A stretch of 64,000 nt of DNA from Pascua guehoae. Taxonomy: Eukaryota; Basidiomycota; Tremellomycetes; Trichosporonales; Trichosporonaceae. Below are positions 31,151 through 41,964 of this stretch, one piece after another. The stretch is from positions 743,679 to 807,678 of the forward strand of contig BCJX01000008.1 in the NCBI GenBank assembly GCA_001600415.1, in the 5' to 3' direction. The notes under the pieces were generated by a model. The model did no database searches and was not told where the DNA came from. It was given only the letters and a program-made list of their open reading frames with translations. Each line of letters starts with the position of its first letter. The first letter of the stretch is position 1. A program made the position numbers and the translations under genes.

Positions 31151-33726
31151 TGGACTGGATCCTTAGGGAGATGGTGAGAACTGGAGAAAGAGAACGCATC
31201 AGAGACTTGGTTGGAGTGGGTGGCAAAAAGTGAGGATGAGCGAGGATGACGATGCCACTGTCGCTGAGTCGGATCACGTGCCCCGATTGAAACCGAGCTC
31301 TTCTCCAAACAACCACCGTCAGCACCTTCGAGGTGGGCCTCCAGATTGCAACTCGACAGTAGTAATGCATGCCGAAAATGACGGTGAGGCCGATGAGGGC
31401 CTAGGGAATGGCGTGGCATGCAGCTACGGGCTGCTCAATGATGCTGAGATGAGGGTTTAATGGTGCGAGATATATCTCACCCTGCGCCCATAACGGTCCT
31501 TTTTGACACACCCTCTGTATGATGGTGCTGAGATGCGGGTTTAGAAGTGCGAGACACATCTTCGCGGTGCGCCACTCGCGCTCCTTTTTGTCATACAACT
31601 ACTGTAAAGCCTCGGTCAAGAAGGTCCGTCAAAAGGCGCCGGGATGGCGCGGCACGCGACCGTTGATACGGCTGCTGAGCAGTGAGTCCAACTGGTTCTG
31701 TCTCGCCCTGCGCCACTTGACGGACCTTTTGAACGGAGACTCTGGACGCTCAGGATGGGCATTGCGTCACATCGACACGGTTCTGTAGGGAAGATCGCTA
31801 CAGTCTGCTCATGTACTGCGCCACTCGTGGATGCACCGCACCAGTTCTGCTCGGTCCGTCCCTCCATTGACCATACCGGCTCACCCCGCCACTCTAACAA
31901 CGAGCAGGTTTGCAGGTCAGCGTGGCCAGTGGCCGGCTAACGGCGGAGGCCGGTTTTCGCTGATTCAAAAGCTGGAACCGCGCCTCTTTGCATGCCCTGG
32001 GGTTGGGCTGCGCTGCTCAAACCCCGCAACATGGCGTCTGTCGCAAAAGGACCGCGGTCTGGCCCCCACCCTGGCCCACCGCTCCGCAGAGTGCCTGGGC
32101 ACAGCACAGCCGGGATGCCACCGGCATGTCTGTCACCTTTGCACCCACCCAGAAACTCTATCAAACAGATTCCACAGAGCCACCCGCAGCAACCTCCCCT
32201 TTTTCATCTCGCTTTCACAGGCAGCTTTTGAGTTGGGCGGTTTAGCGCGGGGCCGGACGCGACTTGGGAGAAGCCTAAATGAATCGACGAGGGCAAAAAC
32301 AATCAAAAAAATAATGCTAACGCGTGCAATGGATTCAACTCAGCCATCCAGCTATGCAGACTACAGTAGTCGCGAGCCGTCTGCGTGACCAGCCGTCATG
32401 GAGTCGCGTCCATTGAGGTGACGCTGGGCCAAGAGGCCAAGAGTTGCCGAGGGCGCGTTTTGTTATGTGCACAGTGGTCAAATGAGATGACCAGTAGTAG
32501 TGTGGGGATGGCGTCGGTTGGTGCATGTCGCGTCGAGTGAGACCAAAGTGCCAGTGCATTTTCCCTTTTGGCAGCTGGGACGCGTTGGAGAGTGCCTACT
32601 TTGGGACGCAAGAGGAAAGAGGCAAAGGCAAAGAGGCGGCGGGGGCGTCAAAGGACCTTGTTTCGGGTCATTAATGCAACAGAGGGAGCGAGGGAGGCAC
32701 TGGGCACTGGGCACTGGGCACTGGGATGGATGCATGATGCTGTTGTAATGGAGTTGTCGTGTCCCTGAAGAGAGCCAAAGTGTGCGACCCCTTTATCCCG
32801 TCCCGATGGCCCCGACCCCCCAGACCCACCCCCTTGCCTTGCCTTCCCTTCCCTTGTCCCTTTGGCCCTGCTTTCCCTCGTTTGCCGTCCCGAGTGACTT
32901 TGGGAATGCAACCTTGCCAGCATGCCAGCATCCGGGCAACAACCACTACCAACTGTGCAAGCAAGGCAATGCACGGCCACTGTGCGCGCAGGCAGGCAGC
33001 TGTAGGCGACCACCACAACCACTCCACTCCACTGTGCAGCCACCAACTTGCAACCACAACCACAACCCCCCTTGCTCGTGCTCGTCACTCCCTCCCACTC
33101 TCATTTCACTCCAACCACCCACCCACTTCCTCATCCTCCTTTTACCTTTGACTCGTCTCTCGGACACTCCGACTCCGACGCCCCCCACGCTCCTTTGCAC
33201 CCCGCCCTACACCGCACCACACCACACCGCCCACGTCGCCACCCCCAGTATCCCGCACGTCACTTCTCGAGGCGACGCACGCACACACACACACACACCA
33301 CTGATACAATTCATCGCCAGCCCGTAGACAGCACACATAGCAGTTCTGTACACGGCCACGCCTCGACTCGGAAGCGTGCACACATCGGCCGTCTGCCGTC
33401 TACCGCCTCGCTTGTTCGGCCGCCGCAACCCACCCTCCCGCCTGGCCGCCTTGCTTTCACACAATCGCGCCTGCATTCCGTCACTTGTCGTCTGCCCGTC
33501 ATCGTCTCATCTCATCCACATCGGGCGCCTTGTTCGCAATCGCCTTCCTTTCCTCCTATTCACCCATCGCATAATCATCTACCTTTGAGCTGTAGCACTT
33601 TTCCCCAGCTCGACCATTTCACTTCAGCCCTTGGACCGACTCATCCCGGTCTTTCCCTTTCGCACCTGATTGCGAAAGTCAATCTTTACTCTCCACCCGC
33701 TACCGCAACCCGCACCCATCGCCACG
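31151..33726. other. Long intergenic region with degenerate repeats and pyrimidine-rich leader
   Basis: No gene is supported over 2.6 kb. An imperfect tandem duplication lies at about 31438-31510 and 31519-31595. A 24-bp imperfect inverted repeat joins 31615-31638 with 31711-31734. From about 32780 to 33726 the plus strand is strongly C/T-rich, which looks like the promoter and a long 5' leader of the ArfGAP gene. Confidence 0.45.
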
Positions 33727-35620
33727 ATGAACGCAAAGCAGCGTGTCCAGCGCCAGCTCGAGGACCTCCTCAAGCAGCCCGGCAATGGTACGTCGCAACC
33801 ACCGTCTCACCGCATGCCGCATCCGGATCGCGGTGGCGCCCGAGCGCGTTTCACGCTGGTCTCAGCTTCAAGCCACTACCATGGCCACTTGACCCCGTAG
33901 CTCGGAACTTGGCTGCCTTTTCGGTGTCTTGCTGGGTGTGCATAACACCGCTCCCGGTGGCCAAGACTGTTGCACCGTTGTCTCCCATTGTCTTGCGGGT
34001 GTGTCGCACCGCCGACATGCTCTCGATATAATGCGGCCGATGCGGTGCATCCCAGATCTCGCCCCACTGATCCTGGCCAATTTGCCGATCCCATGATCCC
34101 ATGCCATCGCATCCGCCTCCTCCCGCTTCCTTTTGCGCCCGCGCTGACTCTTTCCGCAGACCGGTGCGCCGACTGCCGTACACCCGCACCGCGGTGGGCG
34201 AGCACCAACCTCGGCATCTTCCTGTGCATCACCTGTGCAAGCGTGCATCGCAAGATGGGCACGCACCGGTCGCGAGTGTGAGTGTGACGCTGGTGGGTGG
34301 GTGGGATGAGGAATGATCGGCAATTGCCGGTTTCGGCCAGATTCCGGCCAGCCAGCCATTGCTTCCCAGCCTCTCATCCTACCCAAACTTCCCACACTAC
34401 CCGCTAGCCCCCAGTCTCTAGGTACTAGGCGCGCTAACATTGGCAGAAAGTCGGTCACGCTCGACGAGTGGACGCGCGAGCAGGTGTCATTCATGCGCGA
34501 GATGGGCAACTCGAGGTCGAATGCCATCTACAATCCAGACGAACGCATGCACCCGCCCCCGAGCGTCACGAGCGACGAGGAGCGCGACTCTGAGATTGCA
34601 AAGTACATTCGGCGCAAGTATGAGCTGCGCGCGTTTGCACGGGGTGCAGACAAGTCGCTCGCCACGAGCAATGCCGTGACGTCGCGGGCGCGCGCCCAAG
34701 CGTGGCATGCAGGCACGAATGGTGATGTCAGCCCGACCGACATCAAGAAGGACTTACCCGCTCTCCCGGCACCACCGCCGCCGTCCAGCTCGTCGCGCCG
34801 GCCCGTGCGGAGCCCGTCGGGTCCCGTCTGGTCGGGCCTGACGGCCAACACGACGGGGTCGAGCTCGGGAACGTCGGCGAGCCGGACGAGCGCGAGCGGC
34901 AGCGCAGGCGGCAGCGGCAGCGCGAGTGCAGCGAGCGCCATCCTGACGTCTGCGCCGACCCGGTCCGGCTCGTTGGCGGCGCCCACGTACTCGTCGGGAA
35001 GCGTCTCCCCTGCCCGCTCCCCCGTATTCGGCGCACAGCAACTACAAACTCAGCAGCAGCAGACAAAGACCGACCCCAACCTCCTCATCGACCTGTCGGG
35101 CACGACGTCGTCGACGCGCCCGCTCCAGGTCAACAACTTCCCCACCATCCCGTACCAGGGTCAGCAGCCGCCCGCCGCGACACCCGGATTCGCGCCCCTC
35201 CCGTCCCCCGGGGCCACGAGCCCGCTCTCGCTCGGCCAGCAGGCCTTTCCCTTCCAGCAGCTGTCGCCAGGCAACCCCTTCCAGCAGCAGGGCAGCTACT
35301 TCCAGCCCATGCAGGGCATGCAGAGCATGTCCGGGAGTGTCAGCCCCGGTGTGGGCATGGGCATGGGCATGGGCGTGCAGGGCGCCGCTGGCGGCGGCAT
35401 GACCATGGGCATGGGCATGAACGGCACCATGCCCAACGGGATGCAGATGGGCGGCCTGTCGGTGCCCATGGGCATGAACGGCATGAGCCCCATGAGCCCC
35501 ATGGGCGGTGGCATGAACGGCATGAGCCCCATGAACGGCATGAACGGCATCAACACCATGAACCCCATGTACGCCAGCGCCTACCCCCAGCAGCAGGGAT
35601 GGTACGTCCAGGGCATGTAG
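33727..35620 (+). CDS. ArfGAP zinc-finger protein (Age2/SMAP-like)
   Basis: Three exons (33727-33787, 34160-34277, 34447-35620) encode 450 aa. The ArfGAP finger is CADC at 23-26 and CITC at 43-46 (C-x2-C-x16-C-x2-C), followed by [16 protein letters not shown] with Arg51 as the expected arginine finger. It would stimulate GTP hydrolysis on Arf in Golgi/endosomal vesicle traffic. After [12 protein letters not shown] the protein becomes low complexity: Ser/Thr/Pro-rich to about 300, then Gln-rich, then Met/Gly/Asn-rich at the C-terminus. The layout resembles Age2/SMAP proteins. The zinc finger is split by intron 1 (372 nt) one residue after the first exon. Confidence 0.92.
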
Positions 35621-36097
35621 CGGACACTGGACAGTGGATACTGTTGTATTTTGTAGCGAGCATGCAGTTTGGTTTTTGTTGGAACGCGCGGGGTTGGGCG
35701 TGGTTGGGATTGCTGCCTGGCTCGTGTCGTCGACGGGTCCCGCCTTGCGCTGACTTGGAGGGCCGGATGAGTGCCCGTTGGCAGAGAAAGGCTGAGGGCA
35801 GATACAGAGGTGATGGCAGACGCAGACATGTGCTGTCCACGAGTATACACCATTCCGCCTGCATCCCAGCCGAACCCTCAACCACACTCAACGAGCAAAA
35901 GTCGCTGTCGCGGATACCAGCGGCGAAGGCGGGCCGTAGGCGGGATCGAGGCCCGCGTCCTGGACAGTATCAGGCGCATCGCTACTATCGTATGGTGGAC
36001 AATGACAGTCGTGCACACGGCACACCAGAAGGGCCGATTGTCTACTGGTGCTTTGGGCTCACGCGTTGAAAGGTTGGGTGGTTGAGGCTGACAAGGA

Positions 36098-36365
36098 CGG
36101 AGAGGTTGCGAGGTTGCGAGGTTGGGACTGCGAGGCTGGGAGGCTGGGAGGCTGCGAGGTTGCAAGACTGTGCGAGGCTGCAAGACTGTGCGAGGCTGCA
36201 AGACTGGAGACTGCAAGACTGCTCTGTGCAAGACTGGAGACTGCATACAAGACTGCAAGACTGCAAGACTGCAAGACTGCAACACTGCTAGCTACAGCAA
36301 GACAGCAACCCTGCTCTGCGCAACCCTGCTCTGTGCAACCCTGCTCTGTGCAACACTGCCAGCTA
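36098..36365. repeat. Degenerate minisatellite
   Basis: Units such as GAGGCTGCAAGACTGTGC, CAAGACTGCAAGACTG and CCCTGCTCTGTGCAA follow each other in blocks, each block a small tandem array. Read as protein it gives repeated CKT/LQD patterns without a long conserved frame, so it is treated as non-coding. Confidence 0.75.
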
Positions 36366-36481
36366 CAAGGATCCAAACAACGAGATTCCACCGGCCAACA
36401 TCCAAGCGCCGGACAGAGCCCGGTGGCCCGGCATCTGGCCTGTGGGGTCGCGGCCGTGAAGCGACATTGACCGGCAGAGTC

Positions 36482-36622
36482 CTAGTGCTCGCGAGTGTTG
36501 GAGGCGAATGGCGCACGGCGACGAAATCGCTCGTCGTCGGTGGCGGCGGGTCGGGGTGGGGCGCTGACGGGGGGTTTGTCGATGGCCGGGTCAACTTTGC
36601 CGTATGTGGTGTAAGTCGTCAT
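36482..36622 (-). CDS. Possible small ORF, 46 aa
   Basis: The frame starts MTTYTTYGKVDPAID and is rich in Pro, Arg and acidic residues, with good codon character for this genome. It lacks a recognisable family, intron or TATA box. It may be one exon of a larger unrecognised gene or chance. Confidence 0.22.
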   Translation of the reverse strand: MTTYTTYGKVDPAIDKPPVSAPPRPAATDDERFRRRAPFASNTREH

Positions 36623-36986
36623 CGGGAGGCCGCGCCGGGGTGGGGGGTGGGGAGGACGTAGCGGGGGAGGGGGGTGGTGAAGATGGTCAAGGTGAAGGGT
36701 CAACGAGAGGGTGGTCTGGATGGGGCATCGACTGTGGGCCGCGACGCAACGGCGTGGTGTTGCCCGCTGCGGCTCGGTACTCTGGGATCAGTGAAAGACA
36801 TGCACCAGGCGGATATGCCTCTCCTCTGACCATGCCTATCTCTGGCTTGCTGCGCTGGTATATCTGCATATCATATCCATACACGGACAAGACTACACGT
36901 AGTGGTGTTTTGTAGGCCGACTCTACGGCCGACGGTCGCCTCCCTCACCCTCTCACATCTCACCCTCGTCACTCTGTGTCTAACAT

Positions 36987-39900
36987 TTAGTGCGACTTTG
37001 CGAGCTCGACGGCCTTTGCGGCGGCCTCGTCGAGAATGTCAAAGGGATAAATCTTGAGGCCCGACTCCTTGATCATCTTCTTGGCCTCGGCCTCCTTTGT
37101 GCCCTGGAGACGGACAACGAGGGGTGTCGTCATCTCGAGCTCGGTCGTGGCCTTGATAATGCCCTCGGCGATGACGTCGCAGCGCATAATGCCGCCGACT
37201 GGGGGTTAGCGGGGTTGGACGTTGGGTTGAGAGGGGTGGTGCGGCCATTTCGCATAGTTTGCGGGCCTGGGAGACGACAGGGATGGCACCAGCAGGGCAC
37301 GAGCAAGGGTTCTGTATTCTGCCATGCAAAACAGAACATAAACGTGGCTGTTGGGCTCGCTGCCGCGGCCAACGTCACGCCAGTGCAGCTCTAGGCCCAC
37401 ACATCACTCGCCACTCGCCACGGCCACGCGCCTGCGGCGCGCGGCGCACGGCTCGGCTCGCACTCACAAATGTTGACAAAGATCGACTTGACATTAGGCG
37501 AGCTCAGAATAAGCTTGAACGCGGCCTTGACGGCCTCGGCGGTGGCACCACCACCAACGTCGAGGAAGTTTGCGGGCGAGCCGCCGTGGAGGGAGAGCAC
37601 GTCCATGGTGGCCATGGCGAGACCGGCGCCGTTGACGAGGCAGCCAATGTCACCGTCGAGCTTGATAAAGTTGAGGCCGTACTCTGCGGCTTGGACCTCC
37701 TCGGGGTCCTCTTGCGACTTGTCGCGGAGGGCAAAGACGTCCTTCTGGCGGAAGTCGGCATTGTCGTCAAAGCCAAACTTTGCGTCCATGCACAGCACGC
37801 GGCCGTCTGGGAGCTCGCCGAGGGGGTTGATCTCAATCTGCGTGCTGTCCTTCTCCTTGAAGATCTGGTACAGCTTGCTGAACACGTCGGCGGCATTGTC
37901 GCGCGCACCGGGGGCAAAGCCGAGCTGCTCGGCGAGCTTGACGCCGTCCTCGTGCGAAATGCCATTGTCAAAGTCGAGCTTGGTGGTAATGATGGCCTCG
38001 GGGGTGTCGTGCGCAACGTCCTCAATGTTCATGCCGCCCTGGTTGGATGCGACGAGCACGGGTGCGCCGGCAGCGCGGTCGAGAAGGAGAGCAGCGTAGT
38101 ACTCCTTTGCGGGAGGCATGCGCTCGGCGAGCATGACGGCGTTGCAGTCGCGTCCAGCAGCGCCAGTCTGCTTGGTGATGAGCTTGTGGCCAATCATGTT
38201 GGCGGCCATGTCCTTGGCCTGGGTGGGGCTGGGGGTTAGCGTGAGCACGCACGAGCAGTCGCGAAGCGACTGCGAGGGTGAGGGCTAGGCAGGGGATCGG
38301 ATAGCAAGGCAGGCGATGGGGTAACAAGGCAGGCGAATACGTGCAGGAAGAGGCTCCCAGACGGGGTAGAGGGACTTGCACTTTCGCAAGTGGCTGGGCA
38401 GGTGTGCGTACACAACAGTCTGCGGTGTCGTGTCTTCCACCACTCCCATCGATCTCGAGGACATTCACGACATCGCCCACTAGACTTCCTGTCCGATTCT
38501 CACGACCCGCACCCATTGTCGCGTCCCCTGTCTCTCTCTCTAGTTCTCTTTTTTCCCCCACTCTCCGCTACCATCCCCGTACCCTCTACTCAACGCTAAT
38601 TAATATACCCCACTCCTTCCAGCAGTCAGGCATAGGTCCATGGACTTGGCTGCCATCCCAGCCTCCTCAACCGCGGCCTCTTCACTTCAACACCGCTGTA
38701 GACTGGTTCTCACCTCAGACCAGCTACCTCCTCCTCCCTCCTCCCACTCCCACTCCCTTCATTTCCCAATCCACTCATTACACTTCACTCCACTTGTCAC
38801 CCCTCAGAACGCTCACCACCCCTCAGGACGCTACCACGCTCACCACGCTCGCTGCGCTCGCGTTGCTCGCTCGCTCGCTCACTCACGTGTCAACCATGTG
38901 GACACCGCCCTGGAAGCCATTCTCAAAGTGTCCCTTGCCACGGCCGCCGGCGAGGACCTGCGCCTTGATGACCATGCCCTCGTTGCCAAACGTCTTTGCG
39001 ACCTCTTCGGCCTCGGCGGGAGAAAAGGCCGGCTTGCCGACGGGCGGGGGGGGGCCGTACTGGGTGTGAGCGAACCACACGAGCGAAGCGAGTGTGGTGA
39101 GAGAGGGGGGGGGTGATCTGTGGGGGAGACGGGCGTTGAGGAGGGTGGGGAGGGGCGGTGGGNNNNNNNNNNNNNNNNNNNNNNNNNNNNNNNNNNNNNN
39201 NNNNNNNNNNNNNNNNNNNNNNNNNNNNNNNNNGACGAGGGGAGCGGGGAGTGACGAGGGGAGCGGGGAGCCGAGAATGACGCCGAAGGAATCACACTGG
39301 GACTCGGGACATGGGTGTTGCGTGGGCCAGATGCGAGCGACGAGTGTGCCAGTGCAACGGGCTGGCAGAGCCACGGGCCGAGGAGCACAAGAACAAACGC
39401 GGTGCGAGGCCGCACTCGACAAGCTAGCCACAGCCGTTTGCTCGACGGCTCGACGAAGGTCCCAGGTGATGGGTATCACCAACGCCGTTCTCAACTCGGC
39501 ACCCACACCTTTACCCGCCCCAGCTCCCCCAATCGCTCTAGCTCCTCGCCCAATCTCGAGCTCAACCCGGTGTCACCGAGCACCGACATGTCCATCGGCG
39601 GCTCCGCAGGGCGACTGCAGAGCTCGCGACATCTCCATCTCCATCTCCATCTCCATCGTCATCTCCATCTCCATCGCCATCGCCATCGCCATCGCCATCG
39701 CCATCTCCATCGACATCGGCCTCCCCGGCCCCGGTCGGGCCACTCAAGCCAAAAAATAACTCACCTGGTTGAGCAGCTGGACACTCTGGTACTCGTGGAT
39801 CGAGAGGTTGCGGCGCGCGGGGATCGCGGTGCGCTACAGAGCAAAGCCGAGCCGAGCGCAGCGAGGCGAGCGAGCAAACACAGGCAGGTCAAAATCACAT

Positions 39901-40276
39901 CCACATCGAGGGGGTTGAATTTGGTGGGTTGGTGGGTTGGGTTGGGCATTTGGTACCGATGAGATGCCATCGAGATTACCATCGAGATTGTCATCGCCAT
40001 CAACATGGCCATTGACAACAACATGGCCATCAACATGAACAGGACATTGTGGACACGACAAGTGGAGGTGAGACGGTGACAGTGGCGTTGGGCAGGTGGG
40101 TACAGGTGCAGGGACAGAGGACGGTGTCAGCATGCCATGCCGTCGGGGTAAGGATTTGTCCGCCTGCCTGCCAACTTGTGCCCGCCAGCAGTGCTGTGCT
40201 GGGACCGTGACCGTGACCGTTGCCGGCGGCAGTGACTCACCAGTGCGCGCGCGGGGCGGAGGGCGGAGCGGAGCAT
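36987..40276 (-). CDS. LSC2: Succinyl-CoA ligase (ADP/GDP-forming) beta subunit, mitochondrial
   Basis: Five exons (40276-40241, 39833-39765, 39059-38887, 38228-37468, 37198-36987) give 416 aa. The start [12 protein letters not shown] plus [17 protein letters not shown] is an Arg-rich mitochondrial presequence, leading into the ATP-grasp domain. [30 protein letters not shown]-like [28 protein letters not shown] and [17 protein letters not shown] are hallmark blocks of the TCA-cycle enzyme that makes ATP or GTP from succinyl-CoA. Introns are unusually long: 407, 705 (holding 71 unknown bases), 658 and 269 nt. Joins are fixed by conserved residues across each junction. The 39629-39720 intron stretch is an ATCTCC/ATCGCC microsatellite. 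Confidence 0.93.
39163..39233. other. Assembly gap (71 N) in LSC2 intron 2
   Basis: The gap is flanked on both sides by G-rich sequence, the usual cause of a sequencing drop-out. It lies wholly within an intron, so the LSC2 coding sequence is not affected. Confidence 0.95.
39629..39720. repeat. Hexanucleotide microsatellite
   Basis: Alternating CATCTC and CATCGC hexamers run for about 90 bp inside LSC2 intron 2. Confidence 0.85.
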
Positions 40277-41052
40277 TGTGGGTGTTTTGGGTGAGTGGTG
40301 TGGTGGTGGTGGTGAAGAACTGGATGGTGACGAGGTGGTGGTGACTGGCAGTTGGAGGGCTGGCGGGGGGACGGGGTGGGACTGGGTGGGACTGGGTGCT
40401 GGGAGTGTGGGTGCGGGCTGGGTTTGTGTGGGTGGGTGGATGTGGGTTTGGGCGGGCGGCAGTGGCTGGCGGCTGGCGGCTGGCGGGGTGCCGGGTAGAC
40501 AGAGACAGAGACAGAGTCTGTCTTTGCTGCACGGCCGCCTGTGCGTCAGGCGCGTCACTTGCTTGCCATGTGGGTCACCTGCCGCCGTGCCAGCGTACTG
40601 GCGACTCACGGGGTCGCGACGGGCTTGCCGATCCGGAGCGGAAGTAAAATTTCACGCCTGGGTGGAGATTTAAACCCGACGACGAGTGCGGGATGTGGGG
40701 GGGCGGCATTCCGCCTCGTGCCACGTGGGGGGTGCCGCTAGCCGCTTACGTGCGCTTGGCTGTGTGGGCCATTCCCCACCTAAACAGACGCAGCCGCCGG
40801 CATGGCCAAGTGCACCGTGGCGCGACTGTGGCGGATGGCGGTTGGCGGAGCGAGCTGGGCTGTCACTGGCTGTTGGTGAGGGGTGCGGCCATGTCCGTTG
40901 TCAAACTCCGGCTATGGGTGGGTATACACCTAGGGGGTGCGGGTAGGGTATGGCAGGGTATGGTAGCAAGCAGCATGCGATATGTAACAAGTAACACGTA
41001 ACATGCAACAGACAACAGACAATAGACAACGGGCAGCAAGAGCAAGAGCAAG

Positions 41053-41149
<97 letters not shown>

Positions 41150-41964
41150 CGCGAAACGCAAACGGCAACACGCAACACGCAAACGGCAACACGCAAACGG
41201 CAACACCAACACCAACACCAACAAGCACACACCAACAAGCAACGCGCTCTACACACCCAACACGCACACCCACCTCCACACCAGTGACCTAGTCTATCCA
41301 ATTTCATGCAGGTATCTATGTATGAGGGCCGGCAATGAGCGACAAAGACGACAAGAGAACAGTGTTCCGCAAGGGCGGTTACGTCGTAAAGCTGCGTGTG
41401 TCAGTACGTGTTCGGGCGGGTGGTCCACGCCGCGCTGGGATACAGAAGCGAGGGTGTATGTTGGGTGTATGTTTCGCTCGAGTGTAGGGAGCATAACAGG
41501 GCGGTGCAGGCACACGAGCATGGATAAGAGGGAGGATCACCCTCATAACGATGGATAAGACGAAGCGGCGCGGAGGTATAACAGACGGACAGATAGCCCT
41601 CCTCCGCAGCAGGCAGAGGCAGGCCCGAGCAGACAAAGCACGGAAGCTCGCAAGCGGGTAGTCACGACACTGGGAGATCGCTCTGCCATCCACGGCAGGC
41701 ATTTCCGTCGAGCCGACTGTTGCCTCGAACACTGCTGCACAAACCCTCCGTAGCACACGCCCTCGGGGCGCTTGCTTTCTGGCACGCGCGAGGATGCGTC
41801 CAGCCACGTTCTTCCAGGCTCTGCCGTGCTCTGCCAACTCTGCCGCGCTCTGCCACGGGCCCGATCACACGCTCCGCCCGCTGTGCCACAAGTTCTGACA
41901 CACCCCATCCACCCCACTCCTGGCTCCCGCCCACCCCTCGGCCCACCCTCGCCTACACTCCCAC
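40277..41964. other. Intergenic with hexanucleotide repeat
   Basis: The left part is the LSC2 upstream region; the right part is the 3' flank of the SGNH gene. No gene is supported. The main feature is the AACAGC array listed next. Confidence 0.5.
41033..41240. repeat. AACAGC hexanucleotide array with degenerate flank
   Basis: AGCAAG units turn into about 17 near-perfect AACAGC repeats (to about 41149), followed by CGGCAACACGCAA and CAACAC variants. It is open in several frames (poly-Gln/Ala/Thr-like peptides), but no flanking coding sequence supports translation. Confidence 0.85.

Larger units (their letters stand above)
35621..36986. other. Intergenic with CTGCAAGA-type minisatellite
   Basis: A degenerate tandem array on the themes GCAAGACT and GCGAGGCT covers about 36098-36365. 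Apart from one weak small ORF (listed separately) no gene is supported. Confidence 0.5.

Noticed and set aside
35042..35887. 281-codon antisense frame over the ArfGAP 3' end (His/Ala repeats)
   Set aside because: It is the reverse shadow of the Met/Gly-rich coding repeats and has no promoter or homologous feature.
41003..41287. Open frames through the AACAGC array
   Set aside because: Hexamer repeats are open in several frames on both strands; there is no flanking non-repeat coding sequence.
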